Assembly: GCF_014192715.1 (NCBI RefSeq)
Contig: NZ_JACHYH010000004.1
Location: 247,734-311,733 of the forward strand
DNA from: Luteibacter sp. Sphag1AF
GTDB lineage: Bacteria > Pseudomonadota > Gammaproteobacteria > Xanthomonadales > Rhodanobacteraceae
Length of the DNA stretch: 64,000 nucleotides
Reading direction: 5' to 3'
The translations under genes were made by a program, and so were the position numbers. Positions 38,142 through 46,879 of this stretch are shown here, one piece after another. Position 1 is the first letter of the stretch. Every line of letters starts with the position of its first letter. Under the pieces are notes generated by a model. The model was not told where the DNA came from, made no database searches, and saw nothing but the letters and a program-made list of their open reading frames with translations.

Positions 38142-40790
38142 ATGAACGATCGCGTCGACACCCCCAACCCCGTCATTCGCCTGGCCGACTACTGCCCACC
38201 CACGTGGGCCGTGGAGCACGTCGAACTGGATTTCGATCTGGGCATCGACCGCACGGAACTGGAAGCCACGCTTCGGTTGCGAAGGCATGCGCCGGGTCCG
38301 CTGCGACTGAATGGCGAAGGCCTGGAATTGCTGGAGGCCACGCTCGACGGCCGCCCTCTTACCGCTGCCGACTACACGCTGACCGACAGCACACTGGAAA
38401 TACCCCTGGAGAACGACACCGCTGTGCTGCGCACGCGCGTTGCCCTTCGGCCAGCGGAAAACACCGCTTTTGAAGGTCTGTATCTTTCAGGCAGCCGCGA
38501 CTCCGGCTTTCTGCTGACCCAGTGCGAGGCAGAGGGTTTCCGGCACATCACCTTCTTCCCGGATCGCCCGGATGTGCAGTCCACCTATACCGTGACGCTG
38601 CGCGCCGACAAGGCACGCTTCCCGGTGTTGCTGGCAGGCGGCAATCCGGACGGAGAAGGCGACCTCGACGGCGGCCGTCACTGGGCGCGCTTTGTCGATC
38701 CGCATCCCAAGCCCAGTTATCTGTTTGCACTTGTGGCCGGCCGCCTGGAGCGCATCAGCCACGACTACACCACCGCCGACGGCCGGGCGGTCGCGCTGCA
38801 TATCTGGGCCGAAGCCGACGTGATCGACCGGTGCGACTACGCGATGGATTCGCTCATCCGCTCGATGCGCTGGGATGAGGAAACCTACGGTCGCAACTAC
38901 GACCTGGACGTGTTCCACGTCGTGGCAACCCATGACTTCAACATGGGCGCGATGGAAAACAAGGGCCTGAACATCTTCAATGCGAAGTACCTTCTGGCCG
39001 ATTTCGACTCCAGCACCGATGACGAGTATCGGCACGTGGAAGCCGTGGTCGCACACGAATACTTCCACAACTGGAGCGGCAACCGCGTCACCTGCCGCGA
39101 CTGGTTCCAGTTGAGCCTGAAGGAAGGCCTCACGGTTTTCCGCGAACAGAGTTTTTCCGCCGACATGAATTCAGCGCCGCTGAAGCGCATTGAAGACGTC
39201 GCGCTGCTGCGCCGTGCCCAGTTCCCGGAAGATGCAGGTCCGCTGTCCCATCCTGTTCGGCCGTCCGAATACAGCGAGATCAACAATTTCTACACCGCCA
39301 CCGTATACGAGAAGGGCTCCGAGCTCGTTCGCATGCTGGCCGGCAAGCTGGGCAAGGAAGGCTTCCGCCGCGGCATGGACCTCTACTTCAAGCGGCATGA
39401 TGGTCAGGCGGCCACCATCGAGGATTTCCTTTCTGCACTCGGTGATGCAAATGACACCGACCTCACGCCGTATCTGGCGTGGTACGGGCAGGCGGGCACG
39501 CCCCGCCTTTCGGTCACGGGCCAATACGATGCCGACGCGCGCCGCTACACGCTGCACATGCGCCAGCGCACGCCGGCCGGTGCCGGCCAGATCGAAAAAG
39601 TGGCGCTGCCCATTCCGGTGAAGCTCGCGCTGTTCGGCAAAGACGGAACCATGTTGCCGCTTCGCCTTGAAGACGATGTCCAGGCTCACGGCACCGAACG
39701 CACGGTCGTAATTGATAGCGCCGAGTCGCGCGTGGTGTTCCATGACGTGGATGCAGTGCCGGTTCCTTCGCTGCTGCGCGGGTTTTCTGCGCCGGTAATC
39801 CTTGAGTTCGATTACGCGCCCGACGAACTGGCGGTTTTGCTTCGTCACGACGTGGACGGTTTCAATCGCTGGGAAGCAGGACAGCAACTTGCCGGCCTGG
39901 CGTACGACGATCTGCGCGATGGCCATCAGGAAAGCGCTGCCGTCAGCGCATGGACACAGGCACTCGCGGCCCTGTTCGCTGACAGCAGCATTGATGACGC
40001 GCTGCTTGCCGAGTTGCTGACACCGCCGGGAGAAATCGAACTGGTGGAGCGCCAGCCCGAACGCGACCCCGAGCGCATCCGCGCCACGCGCGTCCAGTTG
40101 CTGACAGCGCTGGCGCAGCGCATCGGCGCCAGCGCACTGCGCGCACGCTACGATGCACTTCGCGCCCGCACCAGCAACACGCTGGACGCCGCAAGCCAGG
40201 CAGCCCGCCAGCTGAAGCGTCGCGTACTGGACCTGCTGGCACTGGTCGACGCCGGGGCCGCTCAGCAGCTGGCGCAGGACCAGTTTGCGCAGGCGCCCGG
40301 CATGACGGATCGTCTCGCGGCGCTCAGCACATTGGGCCACAGCGACATCGCGGCGGCCGCCCCGCTGCTTGGAACCTTCCGCGAACGCTATGCCGACAAC
40401 GCCCTGGCGCTGGACAAGTGGTACAGCCTGCAGGCCCAGCTTCCGGGTGACGGTGCGCTTGAACGGGTGATGGCGCTGGAGGGCGATGCAACGTTCACGC
40501 TGCGCAACCCGAATCGCGTGCAGTCACTTATCGGAACGTTCGCCCGCGCCAACCCCACCGGCTTCCATCGCACCGACGGCGCCGCCTATCGCTGGCTGGC
40601 AGACCGGCTGGTGGCTCTGGATGCGCTGAACCCGCAGGTGGCCGCCCGAGTGGCCACCGCGTTCAACGGGTGGAAGCGGCTGGAACCGGTGCGCCGGGAG
40701 GCAGCCCATGCCGTGGTTGCGGGACTGGCTGCCCGTACCGACCTCTCACGTGATCTGACCGACATTCTGGGCCGTGTAGCTTTGGGTTAA
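38142..40790 (+). CDS. pepN: aminopeptidase N
   Basis: M1-family zinc aminopeptidase, 882 residues from ATG 38142 (MNDRVDTPNP); an upstream ATG at 38103 would add 13 residues of poor fit. The exopeptidase motif GAMENKGLNIF lies near residue 270 and the zinc site HEYFHNW begins at His305, with the third ligand in LKEGLTVFREQ. The C-terminal DUF3458-type repeats fill residues 440-882. Cytoplasmic peptide turnover enzyme. Followed by a 488-base intergenic region. Confidence 0.96.
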   Translation: MNDRVDTPNPVIRLADYCPPTWAVEHVELDFDLGIDRTELEATLRLRRHAPGPLRLNGEGLELLEATLDGRPLTAADYTLTDSTLEIPLENDTAVLRTRVALRPAENTAFEGLYLSGSRDSGFLLTQCEAEGFRHITFFPDRPDVQSTYTVTLRADKARFPVLLAGGNPDGEGDLDGGRHWARFVDPHPKPSYLFALVAGRLERISHDYTTADGRAVALHIWAEADVIDRCDYAMDSLIRSMRWDEETYGRNYDLDVFHVVATHDFNMGAMENKGLNIFNAKYLLADFDSSTDDEYRHVEAVVAHEYFHNWSGNRVTCRDWFQLSLKEGLTVFREQSFSADMNSAPLKRIEDVALLRRAQFPEDAGPLSHPVRPSEYSEINNFYTATVYEKGSELVRMLAGKLGKEGFRRGMDLYFKRHDGQAATIEDFLSALGDANDTDLTPYLAWYGQAGTPRLSVTGQYDADARRYTLHMRQRTPAGAGQIEKVALPIPVKLALFGKDGTMLPLRLEDDVQAHGTERTVVIDSAESRVVFHDVDAVPVPSLLRGFSAPVILEFDYAPDELAVLLRHDVDGFNRWEAGQQLAGLAYDDLRDGHQESAAVSAWTQALAALFADSSIDDALLAELLTPPGEIELVERQPERDPERIRATRVQLLTALAQRIGASALRARYDALRARTSNTLDAASQAARQLKRRVLDLLALVDAGAAQQLAQDQFAQAPGMTDRLAALSTLGHSDIAAAAPLLGTFRERYADNALALDKWYSLQAQLPGDGALERVMALEGDATFTLRNPNRVQSLIGTFARANPTGFHRTDGAAYRWLADRLVALDALNPQVAARVATAFNGWKRLEPVRREAAHAVVAGLAARTDLSRDLTDILGRVALG

Positions 40791-40812
40791 GCCTGATTCA
40801 AACGTGTGACTT

Positions 40813-40831
40813 GGTTCACAGGATGTGAACC
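40813..40831. promoter_or_regulatory. perfect palindrome, probable operator
   Basis: GGTTCACA-GGA-TGTGAACC, an exact 8-3-8 inverted repeat. A further GGTTCAC half-site occurs at 40907-40913. The centre lies 31 bases from that of the palindrome at 40844, three helical turns. Confidence 0.5.
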
Positions 40832-40843
40832 TCAGCGCAAAAA

Positions 40844-40862
40844 GGTGACGCTCTGCGTCACC
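40844..40862. promoter_or_regulatory. perfect palindrome, operator or minus-strand terminator
   Basis: GGTGACGC-TCT-GCGTCACC, an exact 8-3-8 inverted repeat preceded by five A. Read on the minus strand it is a stem followed by TTTTTGCG, so it could also act as a back-up terminator for a minus-strand transcript. Confidence 0.5.
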
Positions 40863-40937
40863 AATTGCCGATTTTAGGTAGGTGCTGAACGGAAAAGTCA
40901 CACATGGTTCACCTAATCGGGGTTAGCGTAGTCCCAA

Positions 40938-40967
40938 CGAAAAAAGCCGCGGCTCACGCCGAGGCTT
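40938..40967 (-). terminator. intrinsic terminator of a minus-strand transcript
   Basis: On the minus strand AAGCC.CGGC pairs with GCCG.GGCTT across a four-base loop (one internal mismatch), followed by TTTTTT and CG. The plus-strand reading has a weaker T-run (GGTTTT). No annotated minus-strand gene precedes it, which implies a non-coding or very small transcript. Confidence 0.7.
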
Positions 40968-41183
40968 GGTTTTCGTGCCAGTCATACAGTTTCTGGCGCC
41001 CGGCAACACGGTCATCCTGGATTCCCCCTGTTCCTGAGACCGCCGGGCGCCAGATCTCATTCTTCGATCGAATGGGGCATCCGTGCCCGCATCCCGCTTC
41101 CTTCGTCCAGCACACGACCAAACCCCTGTCGTTCGGTCTCGGCGCGCGTGTTGTCGCGCAGCGTCTGCCTGGGTGAAGTGCAC
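40938..41183 (-). ncRNA. candidate sigma-54-dependent small RNA
   Basis: Predicted transcript of about 245 nt, starting 11-12 bases after a strong -24/-12 promoter (41194-41208) and ending at an intrinsic terminator (40938-40967). It would contain a 12-pair stem, CTGGCGCCCGGC with GCCGGGCGCCAG (40993-41004/41042-41053), and a GGGCA-CGGA-TGCCC hairpin (41088-41075) that displays GGA in its loop. There are about seven GGA motifs in total, several as CGGAUG or AGGAUG. This composition would suit CsrA/RsmA binding, though GGA is common in GC-rich DNA. An in-frame stretch without a good start codon also exists here (41057 upward), so a small protein is not excluded. No known RNA family was recognised. 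Confidence 0.4.
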
Positions 41184-41193
41184 AAAAAGGGAA

Positions 41194-41208
41194 GCAGGGA
41201 TCGTGCCA
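41194..41208 (-). promoter_or_regulatory. sigma-54 (RpoN) promoter
   Basis: Minus strand TGGCACGATCCCTGC matches TGGCACG-N4-TTGC with one difference (C for T at the first base of the -12 block). GG and GC have the correct ten-base separation. It points away from mnmG, towards the terminator at 40938. An enhancer-binding site would be expected within mnmG. Confidence 0.55.
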
Positions 41209-41278
41209 CGCCCATTCTGCGGCGCCTGGCCAAACAGCTTAAAATGATCACCCTGGCCTTTTGCCCGAGCCCCTGACA

Positions 41279-43153
41279 ATGCTTCACAACGAAACCTACG
41301 ACGTGATCGTGGTCGGCGGCGGCCATGCCGGAACCGAGGCTGCCCTCGCGTCGGCGCGCGTCGGCGCCCGCACCCTGCTGCTCAGCCACAACATCGAAAC
41401 CATCGGGCAGATGAGCTGCAACCCGGCCATTGGCGGCATCGGCAAGGGACACCTGGTCAAGGAAATCGACGCCCTCGGCGGCGCCATGGGCCACGCAGCG
41501 GATCGCGCAGGCATCCAGTGGCGCACGCTCAATGCATCCAAGGGTCCGGCCGTGCGCGCCACGCGCTGCCAGGCCGACCGGTCGCTGTACAAGTCAGCCA
41601 TTCGCCACATCGTTGAAACCCAGCCCAACCTTCAGTGCTTCCAGCAAGCAGTGGACGACCTGCTGCTGGAAAACGGTCGCGTCGTGGGCGTGCGTACGCA
41701 GATGGGCCTGGATTTCCGGGCCCGCGCCGTCGTGCTGACAGCCGGCACATTTCTCGCGGGCAAGATCCACATCGGTCCTGCGCAATATGCCGGCGGCCGC
41801 GCGGGCGATCCGCCAGCGTCCACACTGGCCGCCAAACTTCGCGAATTGCCGGTCGCGGCTGATCGCCTGAAGACCGGCACGCCGCCGCGCATCGACAGCC
41901 GCAGCATTGACTTTTCGCTCCTGGAAGAACAGCCCGGCGACGATCCGGCACCCCATTTCTCGTTCATGGGTTCGGCCAGCGAACATCCGCGCCAGGTCAG
42001 CTGCTGGATCACCCATACCAGCGAAGCCACCCACGAACTCATCCGTGGTTCGCTGGATCGCTCGCCGCTGTACAGCGGCCAGATCGAAGGCGTGGGTCCG
42101 CGCTATTGCCCGTCCATCGAAGACAAGGTGGTGCGCTTCGCAGAGAAGTCGTCGCACCAGATCTTCGTGGAACCGGAAGGCCTGGACACCTTCGAGATCT
42201 ACCCCAACGGCATATCCACCTCCCTGCCCTTCGACGTGCAGTACGCATTGGTGCGCTCGATTCGCGGCTTCGAGAATGCGCACATCACACGCCCGGGCTA
42301 CGCCATCGAATACGACTACTTCGATCCGCGCGGCCTGCACCCGTGGCTTGAAACCAAATCCATCCCCGGACTGTGGTTTGCCGGTCAGATCAATGGCACC
42401 ACAGGCTACGAAGAAGCAGGTGCGCAGGGCCTGATTGCAGGCATGAACGCTGCGATGTTCACGCGCGGCGAAGCACCGTGGTATCCGCGTCGTGACGAAG
42501 CCTACATCGGCGTGCTGATCGACGACCTCACGACCAACGGCACCATCGAGCCGTACCGCATGTTCACCTCGCGCGCGGAATACCGCCTGCATCTTCGCGA
42601 AGACAACGCGGACCTTCGCCTCACCGAAGCGGGTCACCAGTGCGGCGTGGTATCGGATGCGCGCATGCAGCGACTTCAATCCAAGCGTGAAGCGGTGGAG
42701 CGTGAGACCCAGCGACTTCGCGCGTTGTGGGCGGCACCCACGAATACGCTGGGCGCCGCCGTGGAGCGCTCACTCGGTATCGCGGTCAGCCGCGAGACGC
42801 ATGCGCTTGACCTGCTTCGCCGTCCGGAACTGGACTACATCAAACTCACCACCGTCCCGGAACTCGGGCCGGCCGTGGATGACACCGAAGTTGCCGCGCA
42901 GGTGGAAGTGCAGGCGAAGTATTCCGGCTACCTGGAGCGCCAGCGCGATGAAATCGAACGCCAGCGCCGCCACGAGACCACGGTAATCCCGACGGGCTTC
43001 GACTATGACCGCGTTCACGGCTTGTCCAACGAAGTGCTGCTGAAACTGAAGCGAACGTTGCCGGAGACCATCGGCCAGGCCGCGCGTATCAGCGGCGTGA
43101 CGCCAGCGGCCATTTCGCTGCTGCTGGTCCACCTGAAACGCCGGGCAGCATGA
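41279..43153 (+). CDS. mnmG: tRNA uridine-5-carboxymethylaminomethyl(34) synthesis enzyme MnmG (GidA)
   Basis: FAD enzyme that with MnmE modifies U34 of tRNAs. 624 residues. ATG 41279 begins just before the FAD-binding loop [16 protein letters not shown]; a TTG at 41261 is less likely. Family signatures: [50 protein letters not shown] and [10 protein letters not shown], and the C-terminal helical domain from about residue 550. A TAAAAT -10 at about 41240 gives a short 5' leader. Presumed housekeeping gene. Confidence 0.97.
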   Translation: MLHNETYDVIVVGGGHAGTEAALASARVGARTLLLSHNIETIGQMSCNPAIGGIGKGHLVKEIDALGGAMGHAADRAGIQWRTLNASKGPAVRATRCQADRSLYKSAIRHIVETQPNLQCFQQAVDDLLLENGRVVGVRTQMGLDFRARAVVLTAGTFLAGKIHIGPAQYAGGRAGDPPASTLAAKLRELPVAADRLKTGTPPRIDSRSIDFSLLEEQPGDDPAPHFSFMGSASEHPRQVSCWITHTSEATHELIRGSLDRSPLYSGQIEGVGPRYCPSIEDKVVRFAEKSSHQIFVEPEGLDTFEIYPNGISTSLPFDVQYALVRSIRGFENAHITRPGYAIEYDYFDPRGLHPWLETKSIPGLWFAGQINGTTGYEEAGAQGLIAGMNAAMFTRGEAPWYPRRDEAYIGVLIDDLTTNGTIEPYRMFTSRAEYRLHLREDNADLRLTEAGHQCGVVSDARMQRLQSKREAVERETQRLRALWAAPTNTLGAAVERSLGIAVSRETHALDLLRRPELDYIKLTTVPELGPAVDDTEVAAQVEVQAKYSGYLERQRDEIERQRRHETTVIPTGFDYDRVHGLSNEVLLKLKRTLPETIGQAARISGVTPAAISLLLVHLKRRAA

Positions 43154-43159
43154 CCGGCG

Positions 43160-43182
43160 CATCATGCCGCTATGGCATGATG
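43160..43182. other. perfect inverted repeat after mnmG
   Basis: CATCATGCC-GCTAT-GGCATGATG, an exact 9-5-9 repeat that begins seven bases after the mnmG stop and ends 29 bases before the next ATG. No U-tract, so either a weak terminator or an operator for the RDD gene. Confidence 0.5.
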
Positions 43183-43211
43183 GGCACAGGACAGTTGCGA
43201 AGAGCAGAACG

Positions 43212-43994
43212 ATGACCAAGCAGGTCTGGATCGGACGGGATGGCGAACGCCTTGGCCCCTACACCGAGGACGAGGTACGCGCAGGATTACGCCGCGCTAC
43301 GTATCATCCCCATGAACTTGGCTGGTACGAGGGCCTGGCTGACTGGGCACCGCTGAGCCAGCTTTTCCCTGGCGTCACGTTCATTCCTGACGTCAACGAG
43401 GCCACACCGCCCCCAGTGCCGCCGCCCTTCCTGGGCGTGACCGATGAAGCCCAGCCCGAGTACGCGGGTTTCTGGCTGCGCTTCGCCGCGTGGTTTATTG
43501 ATTGCCTGATTCTGCTGGTCCCGTTCGCCCTCATTCTTCTGAGCTTCGGCTGGCCAACGGCACTGAATGAGTTTACCGTCAACTTCCGCACCAACCAGAC
43601 GGTAGCCATGACCAACTACATGATGGCCATGCAATCGCCCGCCGTCGTGTGTGCCTTGTGCGCTTACCTGTATTACGTGGGGTTCGAAGCCTCCCGCTTG
43701 CAGGCCACGCCCGGCAAGCTGGCCGTTGGCCTGCGCGTCACCGACCTTTACGGCGAGCGCATTTCGATCCAGCGCAGCTTCGCCCGCAACGCCGTCCGGC
43801 TGATCAGCATCCCCAACATTGGGGTGCTCAATCTCCTGCAGCTGGTCTCCTATCTCATGACCGGCTGGACCGCGCGCAAGCAGGGCCTGCACGACATGCT
43901 GGCAGGTACGCTGGTGCTTCGTGGCCGCGCCAGCGAGGCCCCGGTGCGCGAGGGGACGCCGCCCCCAGCCAAAGGCGGCAGCTTCAACGCATAA
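43212..43994 (+). CDS. GYF-like and RDD-domain membrane protein
   Basis: 260 residues from ATG 43212. Residues 1-60 form a GYF_2-type domain (QVWIGRDGERLGPYTEDEV, then ELGWYEGLADWAPLSQLFP). A Pro-rich linker (TPPPVPPPF) leads to an RDD domain with three or four membrane segments (AGFWLRFAAWFIDCLILLVPFALIL in part, then QATPGKLAVGLRVTD, SFARNAVRL and KQGLHDMLAGTLVL). RDD proteins are poorly understood; some act in ion transport. The GYF part suggests binding of proline-rich partners. Confidence 0.82.
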   Translation: MTKQVWIGRDGERLGPYTEDEVRAGLRRATYHPHELGWYEGLADWAPLSQLFPGVTFIPDVNEATPPPVPPPFLGVTDEAQPEYAGFWLRFAAWFIDCLILLVPFALILLSFGWPTALNEFTVNFRTNQTVAMTNYMMAMQSPAVVCALCAYLYYVGFEASRLQATPGKLAVGLRVTDLYGERISIQRSFARNAVRLISIPNIGVLNLLQLVSYLMTGWTARKQGLHDMLAGTLVLRGRASEAPVREGTPPPAKGGSFNA

Positions 43995-44024
43995 AGTGAG
44001 TTGCGGGGCGTCTCCTGTGCGGCT

Positions 44025-44033
44025 TGCTATCAT
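44025..44033 (+). promoter_or_regulatory. extended -10 promoter of tex
   Basis: TGCTATCAT fits TG-N-TATAAT with one change. It lies 50 bases before the tex ATG. Confidence 0.5.
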
Positions 44034-44082
44034 CGGCGGCTGATTCGCACCAAGCGGCCACCGGCCGCCGCACAGGAACGAC

Positions 44083-46428
44083 ATGCAGAGCATCGAAGAA
44101 CGTATTGCCCAAGATATCGCCGCAAAGACCGAACAGGTGCGCGCGGCGGTGGAATTGCTGGACGGCGGCGCCACGGTGCCCTTCATCGCCCGCTACCGCA
44201 AGGAAGTGACCGGCGGACTCGACGACATCCAGCTTCGCCTGCTCGAAGAGCGCCTGCGCTACCTGCGCGAACTGGAAGACCGCCGCGCCGCCATCCTCGA
44301 CAGCATTGTCGAGCAGGGCAAGATGACCGACAGCCTGAAGGCGGACATCCTCACGGCCGACACAAAGGCCCGTCTGGAGGATCTGTACCTTCCCTACAAG
44401 CCGAAACGCCGCACAAAGGCCCAGATCGCCCGCGAGGCCGGCCTGGAGCCGCTGGCCCTGGGTCTGCGCGAAGACCCCACGCAGGTACCCGACGTTGTCG
44501 CCGCCGCCTATGTGGATGCGGAAAAGGGCGTGGCTGACGTCAAGGCGGCCCTGGACGGCGCCCGTGCCATCCTGATGGAAAGCATCGCCGAAGACGCCGG
44601 CCTGGTGGGCCAGCTCCGCGACTGGCTGTGGGACAAAGGTCAGATCCGCGCCAAGGTGGTCGCCGGCAAGGAAAACGAAGGCGCGAAGTTCCGCGACTAC
44701 TTTGACCACAGCGAGCCGGTCAACAAGATCCCCTCCCATCGTCTGCTGGCGCTGATGCGCGCCCGCAATGAAGGCGTGCTCGAAATCGACCTCAATCCGG
44801 GCGCAGACGCCGATCAGGGTCATGCCGAAGGCGAAGGCCGCGTTGCGGCACACGCCGGCATCATCGATCGCGGCCGCCCCGCCGACGCGTGGCTGCGTGA
44901 AACCGTACGCCTGACCTGGCGGGTCAAACTGCATCTGCACCTGACACTCGACCTCTTCGGTCGTGTTCGCGAGAGTGCGGAAGACGAAGCCATCCGTGTC
45001 TTCGGCGACAACCTGAAGGACCTCCTGCTGGCCGCTCCGGCGGGCAACAAGACCGTGATGGGCCTGGACCCGGGCATTCGCACCGGTTGCAAGCTGGCCA
45101 TCGTGGATGCCACTGGCAAACTGCTGGCCTACGACACCATCTATCCGCACGAGCCGCGCAATCAGTGGGATCAGTCCGTCGCGCGCATCGCGCAGCTGTG
45201 CAAGCAGCACGGCGTGAACCTGATCGCCATCGGCAACGGGACCGCCTCGCGTGAGACGGACAAGCTGGCCGCTGAAGTCATCAAGAAACACGCGGACCTG
45301 AATCTGGCAAAGATCGTCGTCAGCGAAGCCGGTGCGTCGGTGTACTCCGCTTCGGAGCTCGCCTCGCGCGAATTCCCCGACCTGGACGTGTCGATCCGTG
45401 GCGCCGTCTCCATCGCACGTCGCCTGCAGGATCCGCTGGCCGAGCTGGTGAAGATCGAGCCCAAGGCCATTGGCGTGGGCCAGTACCAGCACGACGTGAA
45501 CCAGGTGAAGCTGGCACGTGCCCTGGATGCCCGCGTGGAAGACTGCGTCAACGCCGTGGGCGTGGACGTCAACACGGCATCGGCGCCGCTGCTGTCGCGC
45601 GTGGCCGGCCTGTCGGCCAGCGTGGCCGAGAACGTGGTCAAGCACCGCGACGCCAACGGCCCGTTCCCCAGCCGCAAGGACCTCCTGAAGGTCGCGCGCC
45701 TGGGTGACAAGGCCTTCGAGCAGTGCGCAGGCTTCCTGCGCATTGCCGGTGGCAGCAACCCGCTGGACGCAAGCTCGGTGCATCCGGAGGCCTACCCCGT
45801 CGTTGAGCGCATCCTCAAGCAGTGCGGTCGCGAAGTGAAGCAGGTCATCGGTGACACCGCCTTCCTGCGCGGCCTCAAGCCGGAAGACTTCACCGACGCG
45901 ACCTTCGGCGTTCCGACCGTCCGCGACATCCTGAAAGAACTGGAGAAGCCCGGCCGCGACCCGCGTCCGGAGTTCGTGGCGCCCTCGTTCGCCGAAGGGG
46001 TGGAAGACCTCAAGGACCTCAAGGTCGGCATGGTGCTGGAAGGCCGCGTAACCAACGTGGCGGCCTTCGGCGCGTTTGTCGACATCGGCGTCCATCAGGA
46101 CGGCCTGGTCCACGTGTCGGCGCTGTCGCACACCTTCGTGAAGGACCCCCGCGATGCGGTGAAGGCCGGTGACATCGTCAAGGTCAAGGTCATGGAAGTG
46201 GACCTGCCCCGCAAGCGCATCGCCCTCAGCATGCGCCTGGACGACGTGCCGGGCGAAGCCCGCACGGGACGCCCGCAGGGTGAGCGCAACGAGCCCCAGG
46301 GCAATCGCCGCCCGGGCGGCGGTGGCGGCACCCATAACGGCGGCCGCAAGGCCGCCCCGCCGAAACCCACGCCCGCACCGTCCAACAGTGCGTTCGCTGA
46401 CGCGTTTTCCAAGGCGCTGAAGAAGTAA
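44083..46428 (+). CDS. tex: Tex family S1 RNA-binding transcription accessory protein
   Basis: 781 residues, the usual Tex length. Domain order: N-terminal Tex region ([25 protein letters not shown] near residue 28, in part), the YqgF/RuvC-like domain ([20 protein letters not shown] near 325) and helix-hairpin-helix motifs ([21 protein letters not shown] around 505). The C-terminal S1 domain ([24 protein letters not shown] around 645-715, in part) is followed by a basic, Gly/Pro-rich tail. Tex binds nucleic acid and influences transcription elongation and gene expression; its precise role is unsettled. Confidence 0.95.
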   Translation: MQSIEERIAQDIAAKTEQVRAAVELLDGGATVPFIARYRKEVTGGLDDIQLRLLEERLRYLRELEDRRAAILDSIVEQGKMTDSLKADILTADTKARLEDLYLPYKPKRRTKAQIAREAGLEPLALGLREDPTQVPDVVAAAYVDAEKGVADVKAALDGARAILMESIAEDAGLVGQLRDWLWDKGQIRAKVVAGKENEGAKFRDYFDHSEPVNKIPSHRLLALMRARNEGVLEIDLNPGADADQGHAEGEGRVAAHAGIIDRGRPADAWLRETVRLTWRVKLHLHLTLDLFGRVRESAEDEAIRVFGDNLKDLLLAAPAGNKTVMGLDPGIRTGCKLAIVDATGKLLAYDTIYPHEPRNQWDQSVARIAQLCKQHGVNLIAIGNGTASRETDKLAAEVIKKHADLNLAKIVVSEAGASVYSASELASREFPDLDVSIRGAVSIARRLQDPLAELVKIEPKAIGVGQYQHDVNQVKLARALDARVEDCVNAVGVDVNTASAPLLSRVAGLSASVAENVVKHRDANGPFPSRKDLLKVARLGDKAFEQCAGFLRIAGGSNPLDASSVHPEAYPVVERILKQCGREVKQVIGDTAFLRGLKPEDFTDATFGVPTVRDILKELEKPGRDPRPEFVAPSFAEGVEDLKDLKVGMVLEGRVTNVAAFGAFVDIGVHQDGLVHVSALSHTFVKDPRDAVKAGDIVKVKVMEVDLPRKRIALSMRLDDVPGEARTGRPQGERNEPQGNRRPGGGGGTHNGGRKAAPPKPTPAPSNSAFADAFSKALKK

Positions 46429-46436
46429 GCCTCCCG

Positions 46437-46469
46437 AAGCGGATGCTCCCAATACCGGGACATCCGCTT
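46437..46469 (+). terminator. stem-loop after tex
   Basis: AAGCGGATG (46437-46445) and CATCCGCTT (46461-46469) pair perfectly, with CCC/GGG pairing inside the loop. It starts eight bases after the tex stop; no T-run follows directly. Confidence 0.5.
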
Positions 46470-46472
46470 CGC

Positions 46473-46492
46473 GCATCAGAAATTTCTGATGC
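46473..46492. promoter_or_regulatory. perfect 20-base palindrome
   Basis: GCATCAGAAATTTCTGATGC reads identically on both strands. Immediately downstream of the tex stem-loop. The continuous symmetry without loop favours a dimeric repressor site rather than an RNA hairpin. Confidence 0.45.
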
Positions 46493-46879
46493 CGCGCACC
46501 TGTCCGGCGCATCTGCCTCCCCGCAACATCCAGGGCGCGCCTTCTTGCGCCACGCCTCGTCGCCGCGGCATCACCGTCCGCAACATGCTTCAAAAAAAAT
46601 TAGCTCGTGTTGATACCGGACACACCCTGTCCGTTGCCGATTATGGCCAGCGATGACGCTGCCTTCGGCTCTTACCGTTGCCGCCATGGCACACACAAGC
46701 CGGCGTTCCTCCTGCATACTCCGCCACCTTTGCCGAGGCTGATCGCAGGGGGCTGCTACGCACCTTTGTCGGCCTGCGCCATGTCGGCCGCAGGCCTTTG
46801 CGGTGCAGCGCAGCATGCGCCGCCGTATGGCTTGCATTAACGTAACGTTTCTCTAACGCCCCACACACGGAGTGCATTC

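Larger units (their letters stand above)
40791..41278. other. structured intergenic region between pepN and mnmG
   Basis: 488 bases without a convincing protein gene. In order: two perfect 8-3-8 palindromes (40813 and 40844), a repeated GGTTCAC half-site (40907), a minus-strand intrinsic terminator (40938-40967), a 12-pair long-range stem (40993-41004 with 41042-41053), further hairpins, a sigma-54-type promoter on the minus strand (41194-41208), and a TAAAAT -10 for mnmG near 41240. Confidence 0.7.
46429..46879. other. intergenic region between tex and the autotransporter
   Basis: About 450 bases without a convincing gene. It holds a terminator-like stem after tex (46437-46469), a perfect 20-base palindrome (46473-46492), an A-run at about 46592-46599, a 6-5-6 palindrome CGGACA-N5-TGTCCG (46617-46633), and a weak promoter TTGCAT..TAACGC (46832-46859) before the autotransporter. 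Short ORFs here look like chance frames. Confidence 0.6.

Noticed and set aside
40904..41279. Short frames on both strands in the pepN-mnmG gap (90 and 118 codons)
   Set aside because: Neither has a ribosome-binding site or recognisable motif; the minus frame crosses the long stem and terminator, which fits an RNA better than a protein.
43984..46593. 869-residue open frame antisense to tex
   Set aside because: Very long but explained by high GC in third positions of tex; His/Arg/Val-rich, no recognisable domain.
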